Shown: piece by piece, positions 44,035 to 53,585 of the stretch
How the letters are laid out: every line of letters starts with the position of its first letter
Numbering within the stretch: position 1 is the stretch's first letter
Assembly (NCBI GenBank): GCA_041653875.1
Contig: JBAZEM010000004.1
Location: 62,001 to 126,000 of the forward strand
Length of the DNA stretch: 64,000 nucleotides
Reading direction: 5' to 3'
From: VSJD01 sp041653875
GTDB lineage: Bacteria > Verrucomicrobiota > Kiritimatiellia > JAAZAB01
Made by a program: the position numbers and the translations under genes
The notes under the pieces: generated by a model
What the model saw: only the letters and a program-made list of their open reading frames with translations
What the model was told of the DNA's origin: nothing
Database searches by the model: none

Positions 44035-44127
44035 CACGTGGAGCGTGAAGCGTATAGCGTTGAGCGTAAACCATAAATTAAGGACAATCGGCCAGCGGAC
44101 CAGAACACGCTCCACGCTCTACGTGCT
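44035..44127. repeat. Inverted heptad arms between convergent genes
   Basis: GAGCGTG, AAGCGTA, TAGCGTT and GAGCGTA face ACACGCT, CCACGCT and CTACGTG. Each of the two convergent genes ends at one arm, suggesting a bidirectional terminator. Confidence 0.7.
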
Positions 44128-45690
44128 TAGAACGCCCCGCTCGATCTCGCCGTGCTTGCGCAGTTCGCGCTTCATGATCTTGCCGGCGGCGTTCTTGGGC
44201 AATTCGGGCAAGAATAAAAATTTACGAGGCGCCTCATGCCGGCCCAGGCTCTCCAGGCAACAAGCCCGGAGCCGGGCGATCGCTGGCCCGACGCGCTCCG
44301 GGGCCGGGACGCCATCCTTGAGCGCCACATAGGCCACGGGAATCTCGCCGTGCATTTTATGCGGCTCGCCCACCACAGCCGCCTCACAGACGCCCTCGCA
44401 GCGGGCCAAAACCTCCTCGATAACGCGCGGGTAAATGTTCATGCCGTTGACAATGATCATGTCCTTGCGGCGATCCAGGATGCTGAAATAGCCGTCCGCG
44501 TCGCGGACGCCCAAGTCGCCCGTGCGGAACCAGTCGCCGAAAAAGGCTTCCTTCGTCTCGGCCGGCAGTTTCCAATAGCCCTTCATCACATTCGGCCCGC
44601 GCACACAGATTTCACCGATCGCGCCGTCGGCCACATCCCGGCCCTGCTCGTCCACGATTTTCATTTCGACATTCGGCACCGGCAGTCCGACCGTGCCGGG
44701 CTTGGTTTGCCCGCCGATCGGGTTGACGCACGTGACCGGCGCGCACTCGGTCGGGCCATCGCCCTCATAAATTTTCATGCCAAAGCGCGCCTCGAACGCG
44801 CGCATGACTGCCACCGGCAGGGCGGCGCCGCCGGAGACGCAGAATTTCAGCGTCTCGAAATGGGGCACGACGGAATCCGGCAGGCGCAGGAGCGCCACAT
44901 ACATGCTGGGCACGCCCATGAACAAGGTGATCCGCTCGGCCGCGATCATCCTGGCAACATGCAAGGGATCGAAGCGCGAGAGGGGCACCATGGCGTTACC
45001 CGACATGAGCGGCAGGAACATGCAGGCCATGGCGGCAAAAGCGTGGAAGAGCGGCAAGATAACCAGGAAACGCTCCTCCCCCGGCTGAACGTGCATGGCC
45101 TGCAAGGTGCTCCTGATATTGCTCGCCAGATTACGGTGGGTCAGCATGGCGCCCTTGGGCCGCCCGGTCGTTCCGGAGGTGTACAAAATAGCGGCCAGGT
45201 CTTCCGCCGGATTGAAGGCCACCACCGGCGCCGGCCCTTGCGCCTCCGCGCATTCCGCCCACGAAATATCCGGCGGCGCCGGCTGAGCGCCGATGCACAC
45301 AAAAAACTCCAGGTCCGGCGCCAACGGACGCAGGGCGTTGACGGCAGAAGCAAAGATGCCGTGATAAAACAAGGCCCGCGCGCCGGCATCGTTGAGAATA
45401 AACGCGACTTCCTTGGGATTCAACAACAGGTTGATCGGCACAACGACCGCGCCGGCTTTCAAGATGCCGAAATAAGCCAGCGGGAAGAAGTCGGAATTGA
45501 TGCAATAGAGCCCGATGCGGTCGCCTTTCCGAATACCACGCCGGGCCAGCGCGGCGGCCACCCGGTCGCTCATCCGGTCCACCGCGGCGAAATCCAGCGT
45601 GCGGCCGTCGAACACAACGGCCGGTTGGCGGGCGAATCGGCGTACACCGGCCCGGAACATGTCCGGGAGCGAACAATCGTCAACCTCCAT
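44119..45690 (-). CDS. Long-chain acyl-CoA synthetase-like AMP-binding enzyme
   Basis: The 523-residue adenylate-forming enzyme has the P-loop YTSGTTGRPKGAML, GDGPTECAPVT, the WFRTGDLG motif and FLFLPELPKNAAGKIMKREL with the catalytic Lys near the C-terminus. It activates a carboxylic acid, probably a fatty acid, to an acyl-CoA. Fatty acid specificity is inferred from overall resemblance; the gene has no acyl carrier or CoA-linked neighbour. Confidence 0.88.
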   Translation of the reverse strand: MEVDDCSLPDMFRAGVRRFARQPAVVFDGRTLDFAAVDRMSDRVAAALARRGIRKGDRIGLYCINSDFFPLAYFGILKAGAVVVPINLLLNPKEVAFILNDAGARALFYHGIFASAVNALRPLAPDLEFFVCIGAQPAPPDISWAECAEAQGPAPVVAFNPAEDLAAILYTSGTTGRPKGAMLTHRNLASNIRSTLQAMHVQPGEERFLVILPLFHAFAAMACMFLPLMSGNAMVPLSRFDPLHVARMIAAERITLFMGVPSMYVALLRLPDSVVPHFETLKFCVSGGAALPVAVMRAFEARFGMKIYEGDGPTECAPVTCVNPIGGQTKPGTVGLPVPNVEMKIVDEQGRDVADGAIGEICVRGPNVMKGYWKLPAETKEAFFGDWFRTGDLGVRDADGYFSILDRRKDMIIVNGMNIYPRVIEEVLARCEGVCEAAVVGEPHKMHGEIPVAYVALKDGVPAPERVGPAIARLRACCLESLGRHEAPRKFLFLPELPKNAAGKIMKRELRKHGEIERGVLST

Positions 45691-45704
45691 GAGAGACTCC
45701 TTAA

Positions 45705-45780
45705 GAAATGCAGAATGAAGAATGCAGAATGCAGAATCCGGAAGTCAGACAAGCACAAATCATTTTCTTCATTCCGCATC
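45705..45780. repeat. Heptad array upstream of the acyl-CoA synthetase
   Basis: GCAGAAT, GAAGAAT, GCAGAAT, GCAGAAT followed by a weak complementary arm near 45768. Confidence 0.65.
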
Positions 45781-45805
45781 CCGCCTTGATGTATATATTA
45801 ATTTT

Positions 45806-45910
45806 CCGCCATTGGCGGCTCCGCCTTCGGAGGAACACCGGCTATGACAGCCGACATAAAGTCGGCTCTACATGGAACAGTTGCGGCGTTAGCCGCCTAA
45901 TTCGATGTAT
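45806..45910. repeat. Palindromic units next to composite element copy B
   Basis: GGCGGCTCCGCC, and GCTATGACAGCCGACATAAAGTCGGCTCTAC, the reverse relative of units at 33730 and 50940, followed by a TTAGCCGCCTAATTCG linker. Confidence 0.7.
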
Positions 45911-46020
45911 AGGAATTTCAATCCACACGGCGGCAAGCGGTTCTATCGAACCGCAACTACACCGGCTCGTTGTAGCGCCGTTCGAGAGAACGGCAAAGTC
46001 GCGGCCTTTGGCCGCCTAAC
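45911..46020 (-). repeat. 110-bp composite hairpin element, copy B
   Basis: It is the exact reverse complement of 33462-33571, containing the GCGGTTCTATCGAACCGC and GCCGTTCGAGAGAACGGC hairpins. It overlaps the mutarotase stop by a few bases. Confidence 0.9.
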
Positions 46021-46912
46021 TCGATTCGTTCTCGCACGTTAATGTGGTTTGTCCGGACCATTGCGCGCCGGGGGCCAGCACGGCCGGCGCGCTCATGCAA
46101 CCGGTTTCGACGCAGACCATGCGCCGATATTCGTCATCGCCGAAATCTTCCATCCGCCCGGATTTTTCAATCCACGGGTTCCAGACCACGACATCGCTCA
46201 TCCCGCTTTTCGCGATTACGATCTTGCGCTTGTTGCCCCGGTCATCCAGCGCCACGCGATCGGGCGCATTGAGATAGATCCGGTCGGTTTCCCGGTCGAA
46301 CGTCACGACCTCCCGCGTTTCGACGGTCGGGCCAGGGGCAAGGAAATCATCGAAAGCCGCGCCCTGCAAGCCGCGCAGGCTGGTTTGCGCGATATCGGCC
46401 ACTTGGAAGTAGGTATGCAGGGCCGTCTGGAATGGGAACGGCGCCGATCCCGTGTTTTTCACGGCAAACTCGATGATCAAAGCCGGTCCAAGCGACACCG
46501 TCAACTGCAGAGCAAAGGGGTGCGGCCAGAGCGCGCGCGTCCGGATATCGTCCTCCAGCCGCAGGGCGATCGCAACGACGCCATCCGCCCCCAAGGCCGT
46601 ACGCGCCACGGACCAAGCACGGGAGCGGACCAATCCATGCTTGGGAAGCGGGCCGTCGCCAAACTGCGGAAAAATCACCGGGATACCGCCCCGGATGGGC
46701 GTTCCATCCTTAAAGTGCGACGCACAACTCACGAAAAGCGTTTCGCGGCCCCGCGCGGGTTGCCAGGAGGACACATGCGCGCCATGCAAATAGATCTCGG
46801 CCCGCGCGCCGGAGGCGCGCTCAAGCACGGCCTTAAGCAAGCGACCGCGCCCTTCCGCAAATTGGACTCGGCCCGCTATGCCGAACTGTTGTTGAAGCTG
46901 ATCCAGATTCAT
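46016..46912 (-). CDS. D-hexose-6-phosphate mutarotase-like protein
   Basis: A 298-residue galactose-mutarotase-fold protein of the YeaD group. Conserved stretches are YLHGAHVSSWQP, TLFVSCASHFKDGTPIRGGIPVIFPQFG, HGLVRSRAW and the C-terminal VVWNPWIEKSGRMEDFGDDEYRRMVCVETG. It interconverts anomers of hexose-6-phosphates. Its final codons lie in the composite repeat (45911-46020). Confidence 0.9.
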   Translation of the reverse strand: MNLDQLQQQFGIAGRVQFAEGRGRLLKAVLERASGARAEIYLHGAHVSSWQPARGRETLFVSCASHFKDGTPIRGGIPVIFPQFGDGPLPKHGLVRSRAWSVARTALGADGVVAIALRLEDDIRTRALWPHPFALQLTVSLGPALIIEFAVKNTGSAPFPFQTALHTYFQVADIAQTSLRGLQGAAFDDFLAPGPTVETREVVTFDRETDRIYLNAPDRVALDDRGNKRKIVIAKSGMSDVVVWNPWIEKSGRMEDFGDDEYRRMVCVETGCMSAPAVLAPGAQWSGQTTLTCENESS

Positions 46913-46935
46913 GATCGGCCATCCGGCGCCGGGGG

Positions 46936-47415
46936 CTAAAAATCAACCGACAACAGCCGGAACATGGGCCGTCCGGTCAACTCGCCCGGCGCCAAGTTGC
47001 TGTCCCGGTCCCGGTCCAGCGCTTTAAACGAGTCGTTCAAGGCGCTCCCCCAGTCGGACGCATTCGAAAATTCCGGGTAGCTGATTCTGCCGTTTCGATC
47101 TTTATCCAAGGCGTCGAAATGCATTTTTGCATCCGGCGAATAGTCCACGGCCCTCCATTCCTCCAGCGTAATCGCGCCGTTCTTGTTGGCGTCCAGTTTT
47201 TCGAAGGTCGATTTCCCGACATACCCGCCGAATTCGGCCCGGCTCACCCACCCGTCGCTATTGGTATCGGCGCTTCGAAAAACGGCCGCCGCGGCATTGG
47301 TTGGCGCGAGCGCCGCGGCCGCAAGCGGCAGGGCGCTCGTTTGCGCCTGAACGGCAACAGCCCAGGCCACAAGGCCAAACCCCAGCGCGATCGGACTTGG
47401 TTTCATTATTTGCAT
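46936..47415 (-). CDS. Secreted EF-hand protein
   Basis: A 159-residue protein with a signal peptide (ALGFGLVAWAVAVQAQ). It carries four calcium-loop-like motifs: DTNSDGWVSRAEF, DANKNGAITLEEW, DKDRNGRISYPEF and a weaker DRDRDSNLAPGEL. EF-hands of this type bind calcium; in secreted bacterial proteins they may be structural. GAGGAG lies before ATG at 47415. It follows the mutarotase gene's start by about 20 bp on the same strand. Confidence 0.82.
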   Translation of the reverse strand: MQIMKPSPIALGFGLVAWAVAVQAQTSALPLAAAALAPTNAAAAVFRSADTNSDGWVSRAEFGGYVGKSTFEKLDANKNGAITLEEWRAVDYSPDAKMHFDALDKDRNGRISYPEFSNASDWGSALNDSFKALDRDRDSNLAPGELTGRPMFRLLSVDF

Positions 47416-47558
47416 GCAACGCTCCTCAATAGACACTAATTATTTCCTGCAAAATTCGTGTTCATTCGTGTTTATTCGTGGTTCCTCTGTGCAGGGATTT
47501 TCCTGTTATTTGCAGCGGTTCCTGATGTCTGAGGTACTATTAAGCCTGTCACCCGATT

Positions 47559-48839
47559 TTACCCCGGCAGATCGGCCAGCGGCATTTCCTCTTCCGTGCG
47601 GTCATCCAGATTCTTGATGCGCGCGGCGCCCCGGGCCACGTCATCGGGTCCCACATAAACCGCTTTCTGGAACGCACCCTTGCCGACCCGCCCAAAAAAT
47701 TGTTTGGGTTTCTCGGCATGCAACGCCATATCCACGCTCATTCCGCCGCGGCGCAAGGCGCGCGCGAACTGCCGCGCAACCGATTGCTGAAAATCCTCCA
47801 TGTAGCCCACAGCGCAATTCAGCTTGGACTGCAGACCGGCTATGCGCCCTTTGTCGGCCAACAGTTCCGCAATCACCACGTCGCCAAACCCCAGGCCGAC
47901 GGCGGTCATGGGCGCTCCGCCGACGTCGCCCAACAGATTGTCGTAGCGCCCCCCGCCGAAAAGCGCCCGGAATTTACGCTCGGCATCGAAGGCCTCGAAC
48001 ACCAAGCCGGTGTAATAGCCCAGCCCCCGCACCACGCCGATGTCGAATACAAGCATTGCGCCGAGGCCATCTTCGTTCGCCAAACGGAAGAGCGTTTGCA
48101 CCGCCGTCAAGGCAGGGTTCTGTTCGCCGAGCATGGCGGCGGCCTGTTCCAGCGATTGAAGGCCGAGGATGCGGAAAACCGCCTCGATGGCCGCGAGATC
48201 CAGTCCGGATTCCTGGAGCAGACGCCGGATATCGGCATCCTCAAGTTTGCCGCGTTTATCGAGCGCCAGGAAGGTGGCCGCATGAAAGGCCGGCGGGATA
48301 CCGGCCTTCGCCAGCAAAGCCGCCAACAGGGCGCGACTGCTGAGATGGATTTTGACCTCCCCCGCATTCAAGCCGAGCAGGTTCAGGGCTTGGACGGCAC
48401 AAGCCAGCACTTCGACTTCAGCGGAAACGGAAGCCTCGCCGACCACATCCAGGTTCCATTGATAATGTTCCCGTTTGCGTCCACGGCTCATGCGCTCGTA
48501 CCGGAAACACTGGGCGACGGCGAACCATTTCAAGGGGAAAACAAGTTGACCCTGGCGCGCCACAATCATGCGGGCCAGGGTTGGCGTCATTTCGGGACGC
48601 AAGGCCAGGTCCCGATCGCTTTTGTCTTTGAAGGCGTAGATTTGCTCGACGATTTCCTCGCCGCCCTTGCGCTTGAGCAGGTCGAGCGATTCCACAACGC
48701 AGGCATCGTACTGGGCAAACCCGAAGGCGCGGGCGGAACGGAGCCAGGCGTCAAAAATCGCGTTGCGGACGGCCATATCTGCGGGATAAAAATCCCGCAT
48801 GCCGCGCGGCGCATCGAAATGAGCGGCTTCCGTCGTCAT
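47559..48839 (-). CDS. hisS: Histidyl-tRNA synthetase
   Basis: The 426-residue class II synthetase has APRGMRDFYPADM at the start, LRPEMTPTLAR, FRYERMSRGRKREHYQWNLD (motif 2) and GLGYYTGLVFE with GGGRYDNL. It charges tRNA-His, whose gene is at 18407. Its start overlaps the HU/IHF gene stop (ATGA), so the two are cotranslated. The anticodon domain is short but recognisable (AVYVGPDDVARG). Confidence 0.95.
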   Translation of the reverse strand: MTTEAAHFDAPRGMRDFYPADMAVRNAIFDAWLRSARAFGFAQYDACVVESLDLLKRKGGEEIVEQIYAFKDKSDRDLALRPEMTPTLARMIVARQGQLVFPLKWFAVAQCFRYERMSRGRKREHYQWNLDVVGEASVSAEVEVLACAVQALNLLGLNAGEVKIHLSSRALLAALLAKAGIPPAFHAATFLALDKRGKLEDADIRRLLQESGLDLAAIEAVFRILGLQSLEQAAAMLGEQNPALTAVQTLFRLANEDGLGAMLVFDIGVVRGLGYYTGLVFEAFDAERKFRALFGGGRYDNLLGDVGGAPMTAVGLGFGDVVIAELLADKGRIAGLQSKLNCAVGYMEDFQQSVARQFARALRRGGMSVDMALHAEKPKQFFGRVGKGAFQKAVYVGPDDVARGAARIKNLDDRTEEEMPLADLPG

Positions 48840-49126
48840 GATTTGACGGGTTTCATCACCAGGGCTTTCATGATCCGGCCCATCTTGAACTTGACCACCT
48901 TACGGGTGGGAATCGTTACAACGTGGGTGGGTTTATTAGGATTCCGGCCGATGCGGGATTTGCGAATGCACACTTCGAAAACGCCGAAATTACGAAATTC
49001 CACGTTTTCGCCCTTGGCCAGGCTTTCCACAATATAATCGAGCGTTTTCTGAAGGATTACAAACACATCCTGCTGAATCATCCCGGTTTCCTTGGCAATC
49101 CGCATAACCAAATCCCGTTTTGTCAT
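48836..49126 (-). CDS. HU/IHF-family DNA-binding protein
   Basis: A 96-residue bacterial histone-like protein: MTKRDLVMRIAKETG, VEFRNFGVFEV, and the arm RKSRIGRNPNKPTHVVTIPTRKVVKFK. Such proteins bend DNA; the IHF-like spacing around the arm does not decide between HU and IHF. It is the first gene of the hisS pair. Confidence 0.93.
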   Translation of the reverse strand: MTKRDLVMRIAKETGMIQQDVFVILQKTLDYIVESLAKGENVEFRNFGVFEVCIRKSRIGRNPNKPTHVVTIPTRKVVKFKMGRIMKALVMKPVKS

Positions 49127-49222
49127 AACCCCGCGCCCTCCTGAATGTCATTACAAACTTTTTTGGCTTAATCCGTGAGAGGACAATAGGTTACGCCATG
49201 CAAGCATGTCAAGCAGTAAAAC

Positions 49223-50506
49223 TCAGACCATGCCGATAAGGATATCGCCCTCCACAGAACGCGGCACAAAACGAATAATCCGGTTGCGCGCCAGCGTTGC
49301 GGTCAGACCACCGCCGAGTTTAGCAGAAGAAGGCCGAATCCGCGCCGGCAAATATTCGCCCGTCCAGCCGGTGGCCACCCCCGCGGCATCGACCGCTTCG
49401 ACCAGGACCGCCACTTCGCGGTCAATCCAGCGGCGGGCAAAAGCCATTCGTTTTTCGCGCGCCAGCGCCGAGAGTTTGGAAACCCGTCTTCTTTTTTCGC
49501 TCTCCGGCACTTGGGGCTTCATCACGGACGCAGGGGTTCCGGGCCTAAGGCTATAGGCGAATACATGCACATTGCTGAAAGGCCCTTGCGCAATCATTGC
49601 TTCCGTGGCGTCAAAATCCTCCGCGCGCTCCCCCGGAAAGCCCACCAGCACGTCGGTTCCCAGGCCGATTCCTTCGACCCGCTCAACGGCATAGGCCACA
49701 ACGGCGTTATACTCCCGAATGGCATACTTCCGCCGCATGGCACGCAGAACCGGATCGCTCCCGCTTTGCATCGGCAGATGCAGGAACCGGCATAGTTTGC
49801 GGGACGCAGCCATGCAATCGATGACCTCGCGCTCCACCGTACTGACCTCGAGGGAACTCAAACGGATGCGCTCCAGGGCGGACACCGTTTCGATCCGGCG
49901 GAGCAAAGCAGAGAGCTTGCGGCCATGATCTTCATAACAACCGATATTGGCGCCCGTCAGAACGATCTCCCGGTAACCGGCCTGGACAAGGCCTTCGATT
50001 TCATCGACAATCTCCTCAAAAGGCCGGCTCCAAGCCGGCCCGCGCGCGCGCGGCACAATACAGTAGGCGCAGTGGAAATCGCATCCGTCCTGGATTTTAA
50101 CGATGGCCCGTGTCGTGTCGAACGAAGGCAATGCCGGCGCCGTTCCAGACAGACCGGATGGAAACCCATGCTCAGCCAGCAAGGCCGGCAATCGGAATTT
50201 ATCGGACTGACCTACCAGAAGGTCCGCGCAATCGGGCGTCCGCAGGGCGCGTCCGCCCGCCGAGACCGGACAGCCGGCCAGCACCACGAACGCGCCGGCC
50301 CGGCGCTTGGCGCCGCGCGCAATGCGGACGCTGTTCTGTTCGGCCTTGGCCGTGACGGCGCATCCGTGAATGACGCAGACCTTGCAGGGCGCGCCGAAGG
50401 GCACGACCCGATAGCCGGACGCCTGAAACACGGCGCGCAAACGCGCTGTCTCGGCCTGATTCAGGCGGCATCCGACCGTTTTAAAAGATACGGTTGTTGC
50501 GTGCAT
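49223..50506 (-). CDS. mtaB: tRNA methylthiotransferase MtaB
   Basis: The 427-residue radical SAM methylthiotransferase has the N-terminal UPF0004 cluster cysteines (TVGCRLN, IHGCAVT, LAGCPV) and the radical SAM CDFHCAYC motif with IPYSRGP-like IVPRARGPAWSRP. The TRAM-like C-terminus is present. Members closest to MtaB convert t6A37 to ms2t6A37 in tRNA. The TVGCRLNQAE start is the usual MtaB N-terminus. Confidence 0.9.
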   Translation of the reverse strand: MHATTVSFKTVGCRLNQAETARLRAVFQASGYRVVPFGAPCKVCVIHGCAVTAKAEQNSVRIARGAKRRAGAFVVLAGCPVSAGGRALRTPDCADLLVGQSDKFRLPALLAEHGFPSGLSGTAPALPSFDTTRAIVKIQDGCDFHCAYCIVPRARGPAWSRPFEEIVDEIEGLVQAGYREIVLTGANIGCYEDHGRKLSALLRRIETVSALERIRLSSLEVSTVEREVIDCMAASRKLCRFLHLPMQSGSDPVLRAMRRKYAIREYNAVVAYAVERVEGIGLGTDVLVGFPGERAEDFDATEAMIAQGPFSNVHVFAYSLRPGTPASVMKPQVPESEKRRRVSKLSALAREKRMAFARRWIDREVAVLVEAVDAAGVATGWTGEYLPARIRPSSAKLGGGLTATLARNRIIRFVPRSVEGDILIGMV

Positions 50507-50536
50507 ACTGGTTTGCTAAGATATGTCGCATCACTG

Positions 50537-51130
50537 AGTTAGGCCCCGCAAAGCGGGGCGACTTTCGCAACTGAGATTAGCCGCAAAAATGCACAAAAAG
50601 CACAAGAAAGAACCAAACAGTCAAATCTTTTTTGTGTCTCTTGCGCCTCTTTGCGGCAACTTTGCCGTTCTATCGAACGGCCTCTACACCGATTTGGTGT
50701 GGTTGCGGTTCGTTAGAACCGCTATGTTTTGTCCGCCGGAGGCGGATCCGCCAATGGCGGAAAATTCCTGTACATCGAGTTAGGCCCCGCAAAGCGGGGC
50801 GGCTTTTCATAACGCCCGGTGAGGGCACCGGGCCTACAGTATTGTAGGCCGGGTCCCCTGACCCGGCGGGTTTGGATTTCCTATACATTAAATTAGGCCC
50901 CGCAAAGCGGGGCGACTTTTTCATGTAGAGCCGACTTTACGTCGGCTATCTTCGGCATAGGATAGCCGGTATTCCGCCGGAGGCGGATCCGCCTATGGAG
51001 GAAAAACCGGCTCTACATCAGATTGAATTTCCTTAACATCGAGTTAGGCGGCCAAAGGCCGCGCCTTTGCCGTTCTGTCGAACGGCCCCTACACTGAACG
51101 GGTGTAGTGGCGGTTCGATAGAACCGCAGG
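50537..51130. repeat. Mosaic of palindromic units (second large cluster)
   Basis: Units in order: TTAGGCCCCGCAAAGCGGGG; a GCAAAAATGCACAAAAAG/TTTTTTGTGTCTCTTGCG inverted pair; GCCGTTCTATCGAACGGC with GCGGTTCGTTAGAACCGC; a GGCGGATCCGCC unit; another AGGCCCCGC; the ACGCCCGG/GGCCGGG pair (same as near 33608); GTAGAGCCGACTTTACGTCGG..CCGGCTCTAC; and GTTAGGCGGCCAAAGGCCGC with two more hairpins. No gene is seen. Confidence 0.85.
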
Positions 51131-51200
51131 ATTGTCCGCCGCGGGCAGATATGCCAGTTGCGGTAGATTCCTATACTTTGAATTAAACGCCACGAGGTGC

Positions 51201-51602
51201 ATGATGAAAACCATATATTTATGCGGACCGATCATGGATGAACAAGGCGGGGTGGCCCGGGAATGGCGCAAAACCGCCGCCAAAAAACTTGGCCGCGCGT
51301 TCACACTGCTGGATCCCATGCGGCGTAATTTCAAGGACCGCGAGGTGGATAGCGCCAATGAAATCGTGGAATTCGATCTACAGGACATTCGGAACGCGGA
51401 CCTGTTGCTCGTCAATTACAATAAACCGTCCATCGGCACCGCCATGGAAGTGTTTTACGCCTCGCATCATCTGGGCAAATTTGTCGTGGCGTTTTCGCCG
51501 TTCACCTTCAAGGACAGCAGTCCCTGGATGGTGCGTTACTGCACCAAGATACTGCCTTCCTTGGACGCTTCGATCCGCTACATTCGGGCCCATTTCGGAT
51601 AA
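51201..51602 (+). CDS. Nucleoside 2-deoxyribosyltransferase-like protein
   Basis: A 133-residue protein of the nucleoside deoxyribosyltransferase fold: IYLCGPIMDEQGG at the start, LLDPMRRNF, NEIVEFDLQDIRNADLLLVNY with the catalytic-region Glu and Asp, and SIGTAMEVFYA. Members cleave or exchange N-glycosidic bonds of nucleosides; some act in defence or signalling. The substrate is unknown. Met at 51204 is an alternative start. Confidence 0.82.
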   Translation: MMKTIYLCGPIMDEQGGVAREWRKTAAKKLGRAFTLLDPMRRNFKDREVDSANEIVEFDLQDIRNADLLLVNYNKPSIGTAMEVFYASHHLGKFVVAFSPFTFKDSSPWMVRYCTKILPSLDASIRYIRAHFG

Positions 51603-51633
51603 AATAGAGGCGGGTGACGCCGCAACTGTTTTA

Positions 51634-51740
51634 TGTAGCCGCGGCGGTGACGCCGTGGCCGCCCGCCGTCGCCCCGGGGCTATGGTGGGCAGGCCGAAGA
51701 ATCCACGCCGTTACCGGCGCGGCTACCCGGATTGTCCGCC
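51634..51740. repeat. GCCGCGGCGG unit with a nested 32-bp palindrome
   Basis: TGTAGCCGCGGCGGTGACGC..GTGGCCG is interrupted by 51662-51693 (CCCGCCGTCGCC .. GGTGGGCAGG) before continuing CCGAAGAATCCACGCCGTTA. The uninterrupted junction GTGGCCGCCGAAGAATCC exists at 33893. Confidence 0.8.
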
Positions 51741-51856
51741 GGAGGCGGGTGACGCCGCAACTGTTCCCAGGCAGGGCGCAACAGCCTGTTGCGCCGTTCT
51801 TCCAAAACTACAGCATCTAATGATTTCCCCGAATTTCCACATTCTGCATTCCGCAT

Positions 51857-53524
51857 TTAATTGAGCACGGCGCCGCTTCCCGCGCTGGCGACCTTTTCAG
51901 CGTAGCGCTTCAGGTAACCGGTCAAAGCCCGCGGAGTATAGGGCGGAAGCTCGGCGCGCCGGCGCTGGAGATCGGCTTCGGCCAGCTTCACTTCCAGGCA
52001 GCGGCCGGGAATATCGATGCGGATCAAGTCCCCGTCCCGGAGCAAGGAAATGGGACCGCCCGCGGCGGCTTCCGGGGAAACATGGCCGATACAGGCGCCC
52101 CGGGTCCCGCCCGAAAAGCGCCCATCGGTGATCAAGGCGACCTGTTCCCCCAACCCCTGCCCCATGATATAGGACGTGGGCGCCAGCATTTCCTGCATAC
52201 CCGGACCGCCCCGCGGACCTTCGTAACGGATCACCACCACATGGCCCGCCTCGACTTTCCCGGCCAGAATGCCGGCGCAGGCCTCTTCCTGCGAGTTAAA
52301 GATCACCGCCCGGCCCTCGAACGTTCGCATGGAAGGCGCCACGCCGGCCGTCTTGACCACGGCGCCTTCCGGCGCCAGGTTGCCCCAGAGAATCGCCAAG
52401 CCCCCTTCCGGCGAATAAGGATTGTCCAACGGCCGGATCACGTCTGTATCCAAGACCTTCACCCGGCTCACATTGCGCGCGAGCGTCCGGCCAGTCACCG
52501 TGGGGGTTTCCGGATGGATCAACCCGGAGATTGCCTGGATCGTTTTAATGATCGCGTTGATACCGCCGGCGCGGTCCACGTCCTCCATGTGATACAGACT
52601 GGAGGGCGAGACCTTGCAGATCACCGGACACCGTTTGGAAATATCGTCAATCCGATGGAGATCGTAGTGCACGCCGGCCTCATGGGCGATCGCCAGCGCA
52701 TGCAGAACGGTGTTGGAACTGCCCCCCATGGCCATATCCAGGGCAAAAGCGTTGTCGAGCGCGGACTCCGTCACCAAGTCGCGCGGTTTCGGCCCTTCGT
52801 CCCGGGCCATTTCCACGATTCTTTTGGCCGCCTTGGTATAGAGCGACCGGCGCCGGGGATCGGCGGCCAGGATCGTGCCGTTGCCCGGCAAGGCCAGTCC
52901 CAAGGCCTCGCACAGGCAATTCATGGAATTGGCGGTGAACATCCCCGAACAAGAGCCGCAACCTGGGCAAGCCTGGGCCTCAACGGCGTCCAATTGGTCG
53001 GCGCTAATCTTGCCCTGACTGCGGGCCGCAACGCCTTCAAAAACACTGATCAGATCGAGGGCTTTGCCATCCGGCGCCCGCCCGGCCGCCATCGGCCCAC
53101 CGCTGACCATGATGGTCGGCACATTGACCCGCAAGGCCCCCATGATCATCCCAGGCACAATCTTGTCGCAGTTGGGAATACAAATGAGCGCGTCAAAACA
53201 ATGGGCTCGCGCCATGGATTCCACGCAGTCGGCGATCAACTCGCGGCTCGGCAGGGAATATTTCATGCCCGCATGCCCCATGGCAATGCCATCGCAAATG
53301 CCGATGGTGTTGAATTCGAACGGGATTCCGCCCGCTTTGCGAATCTGACGGCATATCAGGCGCCCCACGGCATTCAGGTGCATATGGCCGGGAATGATCT
53401 CGACGAACGAGTTGCAGACGCCGATAAACGGCTTATCCATGTCCTCCGGTTTGACCCCCAGCGCCCGTAAAAGACTCCGGTGCGGCGCCCGTTCAACCCC
53501 GTGCTTGATCCGATCGCTATGCAT
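51857..53524 (-). CDS. ilvD: Dihydroxy-acid dehydratase
   Basis: The 555-residue enzyme has GVCNSFVEIIPGHMHLN, CIPNCDKIVPGM, CPGCGSCSGMFTANSMNCL with the Fe-S cluster cysteines, and a TDGRFSGGTRGACIGHVSPEA C-terminal signature. It forms 2-oxo acids in valine, leucine and isoleucine synthesis. The length is normal. No other ilv genes are adjacent. A short heptad array lies upstream. Confidence 0.96.
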   Translation of the reverse strand: MHSDRIKHGVERAPHRSLLRALGVKPEDMDKPFIGVCNSFVEIIPGHMHLNAVGRLICRQIRKAGGIPFEFNTIGICDGIAMGHAGMKYSLPSRELIADCVESMARAHCFDALICIPNCDKIVPGMIMGALRVNVPTIMVSGGPMAAGRAPDGKALDLISVFEGVAARSQGKISADQLDAVEAQACPGCGSCSGMFTANSMNCLCEALGLALPGNGTILAADPRRRSLYTKAAKRIVEMARDEGPKPRDLVTESALDNAFALDMAMGGSSNTVLHALAIAHEAGVHYDLHRIDDISKRCPVICKVSPSSLYHMEDVDRAGGINAIIKTIQAISGLIHPETPTVTGRTLARNVSRVKVLDTDVIRPLDNPYSPEGGLAILWGNLAPEGAVVKTAGVAPSMRTFEGRAVIFNSQEEACAGILAGKVEAGHVVVIRYEGPRGGPGMQEMLAPTSYIMGQGLGEQVALITDGRFSGGTRGACIGHVSPEAAAGGPISLLRDGDLIRIDIPGRCLEVKLAEADLQRRRAELPPYTPRALTGYLKRYAEKVASAGSGAVLN

Positions 53525-53534
53525 GACATACTCC

Positions 53535-53585
53535 TTTGGAATGGTTGATGGTCGATGGTCAATGGTCGATGGTCAATGGTCGATG
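53535..53585 (+). repeat. Six-copy heptad array upstream of ilvD
   Basis: TTGATGG, TCGATGG, TCAATGG, TCGATGG, TCAATGG, TCGATGG in exact 7-nt register. Confidence 0.85.
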
